Assembly (NCBI GenBank): GCA_041649015.1
Contig: JBAZNU010000006.1
Span: 62,001 to 126,000, forward strand
Origin: Ignavibacteria bacterium
GTDB lineage: Bacteria > Bacteroidota > Ignavibacteria > Tepidaquicellales > Tepidaquicellaceae
Reading direction: 5' to 3'
DNA length: 64,000 bases
This document shows positions 53,669 through 62,775 of the stretch, piece by piece. The position numbers and the translations under genes were made by a program. Under the pieces are notes generated by a model. The model was not told where the DNA came from. It did not search any database and was given only the letters and a program-made list of their open reading frames with translations. Each line of letters begins with the position of its first letter. Positions within the stretch are counted from its first letter, which is position 1.

Positions 53669-55216
53669 ATGACAAATCACATTGACCGCAGAAATTTCCT
53701 GAAGAAATCCGCTATTGGACTCACGGGAGCGCTTATTCTCCCCGCATTCCTGAACCTTCAGGCAAAAGACGCATACAAAACCATTAAGAACGTGAACTCC
53801 ATCAAAGAGTATTACGACAGGTTTGGCGTCACGGAAGAAATGCTCGCAAAGATAATGAACACAGCCCTCTCGAGGGGCGGCGATTACTGCGACCTTTTCT
53901 TCCAGCATAAAATAAGCAATTACGTTATACTTGAGGACAATAAAGTTAACCGGGCATATTCTAACGTTGATTTCGGCGTTGGGATAAGGGTGTTGAAGGG
54001 CGACCAAACGGGCTACTCTTTCGCGGAGGAAATCACGCTCGATACGATGCTCGAAGCGGCAAAGACTGCATCGAACATCGCAAATGCAGGAAAGTTTATA
54101 ACTCCCGTAAAAATAACGGAGAAGAAATTAAAGAACATCTACCCAATCGAAATGCCGTGGGAGAATATATCCATCACGGATAAAATGCCGCTGATGACCG
54201 AGTTGAACGAAAAGATATTCGGGCTCGACAGCAAAATTATTAAAGCAGTAATAAGCTGTTCAGACGACTCGAACTACATACTCGCCGTAAACTCAGAAGG
54301 CACGGCAGTCTGCGACTTCCAGCCAATCGGCAGGATTGCGGTAAACTGCACTGCTGAAACGGGCGGCAGGAAAGAAACTAACTATGCCGACGTAGCAGGA
54401 AGAAAAGGATTCGAACTTTTCTCAAAGAAGAACATTGATATGATAGCCAAACAAGCAGTAGATAAGACTATGATATTATTCGACGCAGAAAAGCCTGAAG
54501 CGGGCGAAATGGAAGTTGTACTCGCAGCGGGTGAATCGGGAATACTCCTTCACGAAGCAATCGGACACGGAATGGAAGCAGACTTCAACAGGAAGAACGA
54601 ATCAATATATTCCGACATGATAAACAAGCCGGTCGCAGAGAAATTCGTTAACATAATAGACGATGCGCTATATCCCGACCTGCAGGGTTCAATCAATACA
54701 GACGACGAATGCGGCGACGCACAGAAGACTTACCTCGTTGAAAACGGAATCCTCACGAGTTACATGCATGATAAAATCAGTTCCAAATATTACAACCTCA
54801 GCCCGACGGGCAACGGCAGAAGACAGTCATTCAGACACGTTCCTCTTCCGAGAATGAGAAACACATACATGACAAACGGACCGCACACAAAAGATGAAAT
54901 CATACAAAGCGTTAAAAAAGGAATCTTATGCGAGACGTTCACAAACGGACAGGTTAACATCGGTCCCGGCGACTTCACTTTTTACGTAAAGAACGGATAC
55001 CTGATTGAAGACGGCAAAATCACGAAACCCATTAAGGATATAAACATAATCGGCAACGGACCGAAGATGCTTAAAGATATAACTATGGCTGCTAATGACT
55101 TCAAGATGGCACAGGGCGGATGGACATGCGGAAAGAACGGACAGAGCGTACCCGTATCAATGGGACTGCCCACTGTGAAAGTATCTAAACTTACGGTAGG
55201 CGGCAAAAGCAAATAA
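53669..55216 (+). CDS. tldD: TldD-family metallopeptidase with twin-arginine signal
   Basis: 515 residues. The first 30 residues form a Tat-type signal: Arg7-Arg8 in RRNFLKKS followed by a hydrophobic stretch GLTGALILPAFL. The rest is TldD: GVGIRVLKGDQTGYSFAEE, then the zinc site HEAIGHGMEADF (His295, His300) and a C-terminal domain with GGWTCGKNGQSVPVSMG. E. coli TldD is cytosolic and works with TldE to cut or mature peptides. An exported pair would act in the periplasm, but TldE here has no signal, so the Tat signal may mean the complex is exported folded. tldE starts 26 bases later. Confidence 0.95.
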   Translation: MTNHIDRRNFLKKSAIGLTGALILPAFLNLQAKDAYKTIKNVNSIKEYYDRFGVTEEMLAKIMNTALSRGGDYCDLFFQHKISNYVILEDNKVNRAYSNVDFGVGIRVLKGDQTGYSFAEEITLDTMLEAAKTASNIANAGKFITPVKITEKKLKNIYPIEMPWENISITDKMPLMTELNEKIFGLDSKIIKAVISCSDDSNYILAVNSEGTAVCDFQPIGRIAVNCTAETGGRKETNYADVAGRKGFELFSKKNIDMIAKQAVDKTMILFDAEKPEAGEMEVVLAAGESGILLHEAIGHGMEADFNRKNESIYSDMINKPVAEKFVNIIDDALYPDLQGSINTDDECGDAQKTYLVENGILTSYMHDKISSKYYNLSPTGNGRRQSFRHVPLPRMRNTYMTNGPHTKDEIIQSVKKGILCETFTNGQVNIGPGDFTFYVKNGYLIEDGKITKPIKDINIIGNGPKMLKDITMAANDFKMAQGGWTCGKNGQSVPVSMGLPTVKVSKLTVGGKSK

Positions 55217-55242
55217 TTTAAAAATAAATTAATCATAAGAGT

Positions 55243-56571
55243 ATGAGTAACACAAACTTAGAAAACGTAGCGGAATGGGCTGTCGAATACGCTCTTAAAT
55301 CAGGCGCATCGGAAGTAACCGCCGCAGTGAACGAAAACAAAAGTCTTGAAATTGTACTTCTAAATGACGGCATTGAAAAGCTTCAGGAATCAAACGAGAA
55401 ATCGCTTACGATTGAACTGTACTGCAATAACAGGTATTCATCGCACAACACAAACGACCTCCGCACTGATTCGCTCAAGAAGTTCATTGAAGAAGCCGTT
55501 AAGATGACAAACTATCTTGCAAAAGACGAAGCGAGGGCTCTTCCCGATAAAAAGTACTTTCCCGATCAAAGCACTTTAAGCATGAACCTTGACCTCAGCG
55601 ACTCATCGTTCAGCTCGGTTGATTTTGGCAAGAAGATAGGCATTCTTCAAAACATGTACGAAAGCATCAGAGGAAAATCCGATAAAATCATAAACGTAAC
55701 AACTTACTACTACGATTCAATCTCAAAAGGAAAGCTTGTGCACAGCAACGGATTCAGCGGCGACAATGATGAAACGGCTTACTCCGTATATGCAAGCGTA
55801 TCGGCAAACGACCCGAACGGGGGAAAACCTTCAGGGGGAGACGGATGCACGGTCAGATATTTGAATGATTTAAAGAACCCTGCGGAAATAGCAGGGACGG
55901 CACTTGAAAGAGCGCTCGGTAAAATCGGACAGAAGAAAATAGATTCGGGCGTTTATAAAATGCTCGTCGAAAACCGTTCGGGCTGGAACCCCATGGGGAA
56001 AATACTTCAAGCACTCGGCGGCAGAACTTTGCAGCAGAAGAATTCATACCTTGAAGGAATGCTCGGGAAAAAGATTGCCCACGAAAAATTAACGATTACA
56101 GACGACCCATTCATAAAGAAAGGGCTCTCCTCGCGTCTCTTCGATTCGGAAGGACTCGCATCAAAGAGAAGGGATATAGTCGCAAACGGAATCCTGAACA
56201 GTTATTTCATAAATAACTACTACGGCAAAAAACTTAACATGGAGCCGTCTTCGGGAAGCTCATCAAACCTCGTTTACGGACTTGGCAGCAAATCACTGAA
56301 AGAGCTTCTTCAAATGATTGACAAGGGAATACTCGTAACGGACTTCATCGGCGGCAACTTTAACTCAACGACAGGAGATTATTCGAACGGCATATCGGGC
56401 TTTTACGTAGAAAACGGAGAAATAAAATTCCCTGTAAACGAAATGAACATATCGGGCAACGCAAAAGACCTCTGGGCAAACCTCGCAGAAGTCGGCAATG
56501 ACCCGTACATATATTCATCGAATCAAACTCCAAGCTTTTTGTTTGAGAAGATTGATTTCAGCGGTAAATAG
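55243..56571 (+). CDS. tldE: TldE/PmbA-family protein, partner of TldD
   Basis: 442 residues. PmbA-type features: a beta-rich N-terminal domain (ENVAEWAVEYALKSGASEVT), SSGSSSNLVYGLGSKSLKELL and GNFNSTTGDYSNGISGFYVENG near the C-terminus. In E. coli the homologue lacks the HExxxH site, and none is seen here, so it supports the TldD active site in a heterodimer. No export signal, so if TldD goes through Tat, this subunit could hitchhike in the folded complex. Spacing and order with tldD indicate one operon. The pair is G+C-richer than flanking genes. Confidence 0.93.
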   Translation: MSNTNLENVAEWAVEYALKSGASEVTAAVNENKSLEIVLLNDGIEKLQESNEKSLTIELYCNNRYSSHNTNDLRTDSLKKFIEEAVKMTNYLAKDEARALPDKKYFPDQSTLSMNLDLSDSSFSSVDFGKKIGILQNMYESIRGKSDKIINVTTYYYDSISKGKLVHSNGFSGDNDETAYSVYASVSANDPNGGKPSGGDGCTVRYLNDLKNPAEIAGTALERALGKIGQKKIDSGVYKMLVENRSGWNPMGKILQALGGRTLQQKNSYLEGMLGKKIAHEKLTITDDPFIKKGLSSRLFDSEGLASKRRDIVANGILNSYFINNYYGKKLNMEPSSGSSSNLVYGLGSKSLKELLQMIDKGILVTDFIGGNFNSTTGDYSNGISGFYVENGEIKFPVNEMNISGNAKDLWANLAEVGNDPYIYSSNQTPSFLFEKIDFSGK

Positions 56572-56691
56572 TTTTTAGACCCCACCGCAAGGATGCAGTT
56601 AAAGAAGGAAGAAACTTGTGGGAAATAACAAGAACAAATGATTTTCACCACTGAAACACGGAGGACATAAAGAAGAAAATAAGATAGAAAA

Positions 56692-56725
56692 GACAAATAA
56701 TAGAGATTTTAACCGCAGGGAGCGC
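56692..56725. repeat. Dispersed repeat core, copy 4
   Basis: Inverted relative of the core at 24696: AATAGAGATTTTAACCGCAG then GGAGCGCA, preceded at 56642 by TTTTCACCACTGA as in the copy at 53040. Diverged. Confidence 0.7.
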
Positions 56726-56759
56726 AGAGGACGCGGAGAAAAATAATTTATCTTGATAA

Positions 56760-56787
56760 GATTCCCGCTAAGAACACGCGGGAATGA
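56760..56787. repeat. Palindromic dispersed repeat, copy B
   Basis: 28-base palindrome, GATTCCCGC / GCGGGAATGA with inner TAAGAACAC. It is in opposite orientation to copies at 12657 and 53177. Lies downstream of tldE next to a dispersed repeat core at 56692-56725. Confidence 0.75.
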
Positions 56788-56803
56788 CATAAGGGAATTT
56801 GTA

Positions 56804-56839
56804 AAATAAGCCTGATTTGGATGAAAATCAGGCTTATTT
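56804..56839. terminator. Strong bidirectional terminator
   Basis: 15-bp perfect stem AAATAAGCCTGATTT (56804-56818) with its complement (56825-56839) around GGATGA. It separates convergent tldE and the unknown gene at 56869. Confidence 0.9.
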
Positions 56840-56868
56840 ATTTTGGTGATGTTATATTATTACAGGGA

Positions 56869-57549
56869 TTATGCAAATGTGAAAGTGGACGAAAATCCTA
56901 TAACATTTTGATTTTTGTCGTAAGCTGCGAAAATGTAGAACATCTTTCTTTCGGAATACACATCTATAATTTCTGTATTTTCTTCTCTTATTTTAAACTC
57001 CATTTTTGTCTTTTGGTCAGTTTCAAAATCCACTTTATCCGATTCAAAAGATAAAATATCATATTCAGGAAAGTTCATATCGATCGGGTCAGTCAAAAAC
57101 ATAAGAGCGATAAGCTGAACGGATGATATATTTTCCAGACCGAATCGGGAGTAAGCAATCCTGCACTCAGCAGTTAACAAATAATCTTTCTGCATAATGT
57201 TTGGGGATTGCACATTTAAATTCGGAATAAAAGGACACATGTGAAATGTATAGTAGATATCGCTGCCTGTAACATGAGGATAGAATTCTTTCACCATTTT
57301 GTTATAAGCTTTTAGTTTCTTATCCCCGCCGAACTGATTCCAAATACTTTTCATAGCAGGATGTCTAACGAGTGTACTTCCGAGTTTATTCGCAAGTTTG
57401 AATTTGCTTCGTCTTGCGAGCACGGCAGGGTCATTGGATTTCTTCTGTTTCCCCTGTCTTGCGCAGACTATAGTCCTACCGTTGTAATTTCTAAAAACGA
57501 AATCACCGCATTTACCGCTTATTTTGCCTGATGAAGATAAAAGTGCCAT
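56869..57549 (-). CDS. Unknown protein, paralogue of the gene at 57884 (DUF6266-like start)
   Basis: 226 residues. The N-terminal third follows a pattern shared with its neighbour and with DUF6266-type proteins: GKISGKCGDFVFRNYNGRT, then DPAVLARRSKFKLANKLGS and a Trp/Tyr-rich helix (SIWNQFGG ... MVKEFYPHV). The C-terminal half is beta-rich and unlike any family I know. DUF6266-like genes are common in Bacteroidota accessory or phage-like regions. It starts within a gap that also holds a terminator at 57618. No signal peptide. Confidence 0.75.
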   Translation of the reverse strand: MALLSSSGKISGKCGDFVFRNYNGRTIVCARQGKQKKSNDPAVLARRSKFKLANKLGSTLVRHPAMKSIWNQFGGDKKLKAYNKMVKEFYPHVTGSDIYYTFHMCPFIPNLNVQSPNIMQKDYLLTAECRIAYSRFGLENISSVQLIALMFLTDPIDMNFPEYDILSFESDKVDFETDQKTKMEFKIREENTEIIDVYSERKMFYIFAAYDKNQNVIGFSSTFTFA

Positions 57550-57883
57550 AATATTTTTTCCTTTAGTTTTTAATTTTGAAAATAATTTCCGTGCTTCCGC
57601 ACGCGTTGAATAATAAAGCCCGCAGCCTTATTGCAGAGCTGCGGGCAAGGTTTTTACTTAAAACTGATTTATTTCCGAATAAGACGCAGACGCTTTTACA
57701 TAATGTATCACATAAGGTTCTTTCTATTAAATCATCGAAGCGAATTGCATGGAAAACATCAGACGGCGAATTAATCCTATTATCTGTTTTTTGTTTGGGA
57801 GATTGTATCGCGGACGATAGTTCTCCGTGCTTTATATTACTGTTCATATATACTATCTGCGTCTTTTTCATGATTCAATCAGA
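57550..57883. other. Intergenic between the two paralogues
   Basis: 334 bases. It contains a strong hairpin (57618-57646). A 102-codon open frame on the minus strand spans the hairpin and is probably not a gene. Confidence 0.5.
57618..57646. terminator. Hairpin terminator between the paralogues
   Basis: Stem GCCCGCAGC (57618-57626) with GCTGCGGGC (57638-57646). The minus strand continues TTTATTATT and the plus strand has TTTTT at 57651-57655, so it could stop either direction. Confidence 0.8.
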
Positions 57884-58582
57884 TTAGAGGCTAACGAATG
57901 TTTGCGAATAATGCACCGGACTGCCGCTATTATCAGTAGTAATCAAAATAAGGAAAGCCTTCCTTGTTTCATAAGAATTGTACATCTCCTGCACATCTCC
58001 ATTTATAGCTATTGAGAAGCTTAAAGGATTTGCGAGATTCAGCACAACGTTACTTGACATACCCTGAAAGAAATCATAGACAGGCAGGTTGGTGTCATTC
58101 GGATCAGAGACAAACAGTACACAAGCAAGAGAGATAAATTTCTCTACGTTTGTATCAATGTTTTCCTGAGTACCTATCGGGTCAATAGAAACCTCGATAG
58201 CTGAATCCGAAAGCGAAATATCCGTCGTGGTGATGCCAAACCCGAAAGCCGGTCCAAGATAGACACCGTCAGTGAGTCCATACTCTGAGACGTAAGGATA
58301 ATTCTTTTTAATAATCCTGCTAAACGCACTCAAAGTTGTTTTGACACCGAAGACCGCAGTGTTTTTCCATAAGTATTTCAATGCAGCAATTCTGTTTATG
58401 GAGGACGCCAGTCTGAGCGCAGTCCTAAACTTATTGCGCCTTGCAATCACTAATGGATCTGTAGCCGGCTTCTGTTTCAGAGGAGCCGAGCACAGAGACG
58501 TAACGCCGTTGGTAATTCTGTAAACTAAGTTACCGACCTTACCGCTGGCTCTTCCTGTTAGTTCATTTGTTATATTTGCCAT
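57884..58582 (-). CDS. Unknown protein, paralogue of the gene at 56869 (DUF6266-like start)
   Basis: 232 residues. Begins with ELTGRASGKVGNLVYRITNG and DPLVIARRNKFRTALRLASS, aligning with the downstream paralogue and with the GKVG...RAKF pattern of DUF6266 proteins. The C-terminal half (ALRFxxSDPN-like, PVYDFFQGMSSNVVLNL) is beta-rich and matches the paralogue weakly. No signal or membrane segment. The two probably arose by duplication. Function unknown; a phage or secretion-related structural role is only a guess. Confidence 0.75.
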   Translation of the reverse strand: MANITNELTGRASGKVGNLVYRITNGVTSLCSAPLKQKPATDPLVIARRNKFRTALRLASSINRIAALKYLWKNTAVFGVKTTLSAFSRIIKKNYPYVSEYGLTDGVYLGPAFGFGITTTDISLSDSAIEVSIDPIGTQENIDTNVEKFISLACVLFVSDPNDTNLPVYDFFQGMSSNVVLNLANPLSFSIAINGDVQEMYNSYETRKAFLILITTDNSGSPVHYSQTFVSL

Positions 58583-59040
58583 AGTTTTATATTATATTTA
58601 ATGTTCATAAAATAAATTAATAATTTACCGAAGGATAATTCTCAGTCGGGAGCACGGGGCAAATACTGCGGAATCAATTTATAATAACCCATGGGTATAT
58701 TTGAAGCCTCATTAGCAATAGAATCCGGATTACACAGTCGAACCTTCATTGAGCCTACATTGAGCCTACATTTAAGAGTCATCGAGCGGCAATCGAAAAA
58801 CAATCCAAGATTCATTATAAAACCATCGACAAACGATCGACAAAGGCTATTTTCATCGAGAAAATGTAAATAATAAAACAGATTTACGATTATTCTTGCG
58901 AATAATAGTATTAAGCTGTCCCTTTTTCCGTTTCTTGATTTCGATATTTTGATTTTCTCGTTTTTCATGTATCCCTTTACCTATAGTCGAAAATTTCAGG
59001 TATAGAGATAAAAAGGAAGGATGGAAATTAAGTAAGTGCA
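58583..59040. other. Intergenic, no convincing gene
   Basis: About 450 bases upstream of the 57884 gene. It contains the tandem pair ATTGAGCCTAC repeated twice (about 58746-58768). A 108-codon frame on the minus strand has no ribosome site or family resemblance and is not accepted. Confidence 0.4.
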
Positions 59041-59042
59041 TG

Positions 59043-59072
59043 AAAAAACCGAAACTTAAAATATGTTTCGGT
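59043..59072 (-). terminator. Rho-independent terminator of the 59101 gene
   Basis: Stem ACCGAAAC (59048-59055) with GTTTCGGT (59065-59072), followed on the minus strand by six T. It lies 28 bases past the stop. Confidence 0.85.
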
Positions 59073-59100
59073 TTCAGTTTTGTTTCATAATGTAAATTTT

Positions 59101-60570
59101 TTATTCCATAATACCTTCTTCACCTGTTAAAAATTTCATATCATCATCGCCTTTAAACAAATCTTCATTCTTCTTCTTTTTAGGTTTATTGGATATATTA
59201 TGAAGTTCATCTCGATGGTTTAGATATTTTTCCATATCATCTTCATTTACATCTTTTATAAGTATTTTTGAAATGAAATTATTACAATTAATAATAATTT
59301 CTCTTGAAGCAGGTTTGAATCGTTGGTCTTCAAGTTTTGACTTTAAAAATTCTGCCAAATCAACAAGAAAATCTTTATTTTTAAATTTTCTGGAAATGTA
59401 AGTCTTATTATACAATTTTGTTATTAAATCATTTTGTCTTGGGATATCTTTTATTTGAAATGCAATATTCAGATAATGATTAAAAAACAAAATTTTCCTT
59501 TTATCTTTTGTTATTATCACTTTTTTCTTACTAAGCTCGTCCAATTCCTGACTAATTTTATCAATTTTATCTGTTATTTTTGAAGTATCAACAGAAACAG
59601 GTAGTATCTCAGGTCCTTTTTTAACCGTTAATTTTAATTTAACAATCTCCTTATAGTTTTCTATTTCCTTTTTTAATTGAGCAACGCACTTCTCTGCTCC
59701 TCCTGGAATGATATCGTTATATCCAATCATTCGGTCATATACACGAACTATATGAAGGAAATACTCTAATTTTTCTTCAGGAGTTCGAAAAACACGAAAT
59801 GAATATTCTGTTATTCTGAGATAATCAAAATCATAATCGGGAAATTTCTCCAAATCACTAGAAAATTTATCAGGATACTTAAGTTTTGCATTCTTTACAT
59901 CTTTTTCAACCTCTATTCTATTCAGATTTCTTCTAATTATAGGCAAAAGATTTTCTCTCAAATGATCAATAAATGTCTGATATTTATATATTGATTTTTC
60001 TGATGAATACTTATCTTCAGGAAAATATTCCGAGAGATTACATCTCTCATATAATTTTTTATACAAATAATTATCAAGAAAAAGAGATATATCGCTAATT
60101 AAAATTACATATTTAAGAGTCCAACTATAAGCTGATTTAGCATCATTAAATGTTTTCAGTTTGTGCAGAAAAAGATTTTCATCAAAAATTAGATATTCTT
60201 TTGAATGATATATATCATTTGCACTTGAATAATGCGTCAGTTTTAATTCAGTAAAGCGGATTAATTGAAGCATTTCCTTAATAAATTCTTTGAATTTCAT
60301 GCTCATAAACTTGAAATTTTCTATTTTATCGTCAACATAGTTTGGACTTTCCCAAACGTTATTCAAGAACGGCTGATAATTATTATTTGGTATTCTAATA
60401 TCTTGTTCCCTCAAATAACTTAAAATATCATCTTCAGATTCATGCTCATAGATTTTATAATATACTGATAAAAGATTATTCAAGTATTCAATTCTACCCT
60501 CTATCTCTTCTATTGCCTCAATATTTTTTATAATTTCATTTTTTTCAAATGTAACTTTGAAATTGTTCAT
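59101..60570 (-). CDS. Large AT-rich helical protein of unknown function
   Basis: 489 residues, no signal or membrane segment. Almost wholly helical, with charged heptad-like stretches (IEAIEEIEGRIEYLNNLL at the start and KITDKIDKISQELDELSKKK at about 340-365, a likely coiled coil). A Tyr/Asp-rich stretch KYPDKFSSDLEKFPDYDFDY lies at about 240. The C-terminus is Lys- and Asp-rich. Lys use of AAA and overall AT content exceed those of the central window, suggesting transferred DNA. I recognise no family. Confidence 0.7.
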   Translation of the reverse strand: MNNFKVTFEKNEIIKNIEAIEEIEGRIEYLNNLLSVYYKIYEHESEDDILSYLREQDIRIPNNNYQPFLNNVWESPNYVDDKIENFKFMSMKFKEFIKEMLQLIRFTELKLTHYSSANDIYHSKEYLIFDENLFLHKLKTFNDAKSAYSWTLKYVILISDISLFLDNYLYKKLYERCNLSEYFPEDKYSSEKSIYKYQTFIDHLRENLLPIIRRNLNRIEVEKDVKNAKLKYPDKFSSDLEKFPDYDFDYLRITEYSFRVFRTPEEKLEYFLHIVRVYDRMIGYNDIIPGGAEKCVAQLKKEIENYKEIVKLKLTVKKGPEILPVSVDTSKITDKIDKISQELDELSKKKVIITKDKRKILFFNHYLNIAFQIKDIPRQNDLITKLYNKTYISRKFKNKDFLVDLAEFLKSKLEDQRFKPASREIIINCNNFISKILIKDVNEDDMEKYLNHRDELHNISNKPKKKKNEDLFKGDDDMKFLTGEEGIME

Positions 60571-61094
60571 TACCTTATATTGTTTGTTTCAGATACTTAA
60601 AAATATGAGAAATAAAGTTGAAATCAAACATCCAATTTAAACTTTTTGTTAGATTTTCCGCTTGACTATTAAAATATTTTTATTTCTTAATAATATACTT
60701 CAAATAAAACTTTAAAATCACGCTGTATTATTTTTTGTGAATATTTGGAAATAAATTTATGTTGAGGATATTCACGATTAAGAGTACTACAGAAAAAGAT
60801 AAATGCATCTCTAACATTTTGGGGAAGTTATAAATTGTGAAAGGATAATCTGCTATAAACAGAAGAAATAAAATCAGTAGTCGTGTTTGGAAAAAATATC
60901 CATGTCTAAAAGATTTCCGTGCTTATTGAAGAGAAGAAGAAGGCGGAGGCTGGGGGATGAGTTAAAATATTATGAAATTAAGATTTACTGGACAAAACGA
61001 ATACATTTCTCTAGATTGTTGCATAATGAATAAGTAAATTTAAAATACTAATTGAAAAACCAATTAATATTTTATACAATTTCACGATTTGAAT
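60571..61094. other. AT-rich intergenic region
   Basis: Around 520 bases without a supported gene. A 43-codon frame from ATG 60902 (KRFPCLLKRRRRRRLGDELK) lacks a clear ribosome site and is more likely a fragment. Promoters for the divergent gene starts at 60570 and 61095 should be here. Confidence 0.4.
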
Positions 61095-61543
61095 ATGAAA
61101 AATATTAACATTCTTTTAATCTTATTATTTTTTTCAACAATAACTGTTAGTGCTCAGGGATATTACTTTAATATTGACAAAGAACGATTTTCGGATAGTA
61201 ATGATGTTTCAGAAAAAGGAGTATGTGATGTGAAAATTACATATGTGTTTGATGGGATCAAAAATAGGATTATTGAAAGAGACGATTTAAATGGGGATTT
61301 TAGAACTTCCACAGTTTACGGTTATGATATCGACACAGCAAATAATAAAGAGATTTGGTACTACAAAATTCACCAACAAATGATAGTATTTTAGTATTAA
61401 TTGATTTTACCGAAATAGAATCTCAAAACATCTTTTTACTTCATGTAAGCAAAAATTCTAATAAATTATGGCAACATGTTTTACATTTTCGAGAATTAAC
61501 AAAAGAACAGATTGAGGATTTTTTTGATAAATTGTATAAATAG
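61095..61543 (+). pseudogene. Small secreted protein broken by a frameshift
   Basis: From ATG 61095 a signal peptide (KNINILLILLFFSTITVSAQ) and about 85 codons read well (RFSDSNDVSEKGVCDVKITY) until a TAG at about 61392. A second frame, offset by two, carries on from about 61370 with NDSILVLIDFTEIESQNIFL and runs to 61543, ending EQIEDFFDKLYK. Together they would make about 150 residues, so one or two bases were lost or gained near 61350-61370, or the sequence has an error. Family not recognised. Confidence 0.7.
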
Positions 61544-61699
61544 TAGAAGTTAAAAAATATTTACTTTGATTATGTTTTACTTTGGATGGGATGAAGGGTT
61601 GATGGAGATATTTCAATTGGAAATCGGGATGCAGGGGAAATAATTAATTAAATAAGAATATATGAATAAGAGTAAGAACAAGAGCGAAATAGCAAATAA

Positions 61700-61878
61700 G
61701 ACAGAAACGTTTCTTCTTTAGGTGAGCTGGAGCTGCTGACAATGCGGTCAATGTGTTTTGCAGAAGAGCATGAAATGGATTTTATGATGTTACTGATATC
61801 CGGACGTACACAGCGGATAAGTGCGAGAATCTTATGCAAAGGATATTGGAGTTTGAGAGGGAGACGTATTATACGTAG
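61700..61878 (+). pseudogene. Fragment of an unrecognised gene
   Basis: Two overlapping frames read like parts of one protein: SLGELELLTMRSMCFAEEHE, then after a shift YDVTDIRTYTADKCENLMQR and ILEFERETYYT with a stop at 61876. No start or ribosome site. Composition is richer in G+C than the surroundings. The rest of 61544-61961 shows nothing else. Confidence 0.35.
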
Positions 61879-61961
61879 TGGTGTAGGATATAATTTCTTA
61901 ATTGAATAAAAATAAATAAAACAATATAACTATTACGAAGGATTAAAATGTCTAAAAATTT

Positions 61962-62396
61962 TTAATCCTGAATAGGTTCTTTATTAGCGAAATATTTTTT
62001 AGAATATGAAACAAAATTGAAGAGTGGTAGATTCACACCATTTATCCCAGATTTATTCGTAAGATAATGTAAATGCTCCCTAGCGAAAGGATAAATTATT
62101 GCCGGGGCATTAACTTTAATAAACTCATCAAAGAAATCAGGTTTTTCTCCTTCAAGAACAAAATTTCCAACCATTACAATAAAAGCAGTCATAACTAATA
62201 CATCATTTACTTTTCCATCATACTTTAACTTTAAAGAAACAGAGAATTCAGGTAAATTAATATTATGCTCAATATCTATTCCAAGAAAATTCTTTATAGT
62301 AAACTTTTCTAATTTGAAATCATTAACCTTTTCGAAATTAGAATTAACTAATATGACTTCTTTTAAATTTAGTGATGATTTTGGGAATTCTTCCAT
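61962..62396 (-). CDS. SecB-like chaperone
   Basis: 144 residues. The C-terminal half carries the SecB core: INAPAI-like VNAPAIIYPFAREHLHYLTN then GINGVNLPLFNF, matching the FPYARE ... LPPVNF pattern of SecB, with preceding strands FSVSLKLKYDGKVNDVLVM. SecB holds secretory proteins unfolded; SecB-like proteins also occur as chaperones in toxin-antitoxin-chaperone (TAC) modules. Here it starts one base after the stop of a small unknown gene that itself overlaps a HEPN gene, fitting a TAC-like arrangement rather than a housekeeping secB. Confidence 0.82.
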   Translation of the reverse strand: MEEFPKSSLNLKEVILVNSNFEKVNDFKLEKFTIKNFLGIDIEHNINLPEFSVSLKLKYDGKVNDVLVMTAFIVMVGNFVLEGEKPDFFDEFIKVNAPAIIYPFAREHLHYLTNKSGINGVNLPLFNFVSYSKKYFANKEPIQD

Positions 62397-62397
62397 T

Positions 62398-62775
62398 TTA
62401 TGCTGCGTAAGAATATTTATTATTAACTATTGGTATATTAAAACTTATATCATTTTGTGATATAAATTCACAATTATCTATAACCTGCGAATTATTTGAA
62501 AATATTTTAATAGGACCATCTAATAATACTTGAGAATCATCGGAAATGAAACAAATTAAACCATCAAAATCATTATCAACAAAACCACTTGTTATAGAAG
62601 CCTTCAAATCCTTGAATTTTGCAACATTAAAAACACTTTTGGGAAGAACTTTCAGAAAATGAGTTTCTGACATTTCTTTATATTCATAATAAACCTCTAC
62701 ATTATCAAATAAGTCACCAATTGATTTAATTTTTTCTTCTATGAATTCTCTAACTGGCATATTTATATTTTTCAT
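62398..62775 (-). CDS. Small unknown protein, possible antitoxin of a HEPN/SecB-like module
   Basis: 125 residues. No DNA-binding helix-turn-helix is evident. It starts with a helix (PVREFIEEKIKSIGDLF) and continues with short strands (SETHFLKVLPKSVFN, FDGLICFISDDSQVLL, ISFNIPIVNNKYSY). It overlaps the end of the HEPN gene by 26 bases and ends one base before the SecB-like start, so all three are coupled. The idea that it neutralises the HEPN protein with help of the SecB-like chaperone rests on position only. Confidence 0.65.
   Translation of the reverse strand: MKNINMPVREFIEEKIKSIGDLFDNVEVYYEYKEMSETHFLKVLPKSVFNVAKFKDLKASITSGFVDNDFDGLICFISDDSQVLLDGPIKIFSNNSQVIDNCEFISQNDISFNIPIVNNKYSYAA

Noticed and set aside
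57563..57871. 102-codon open frame between the two paralogues
   Set aside because: It contains a full rho-independent hairpin, has no ribosome site and no family resemblance.
58642..58968. 108-codon open frame on the minus strand
   Set aside because: No ribosome site, odd composition, and overlap with short tandem repeats; not supported as a gene.
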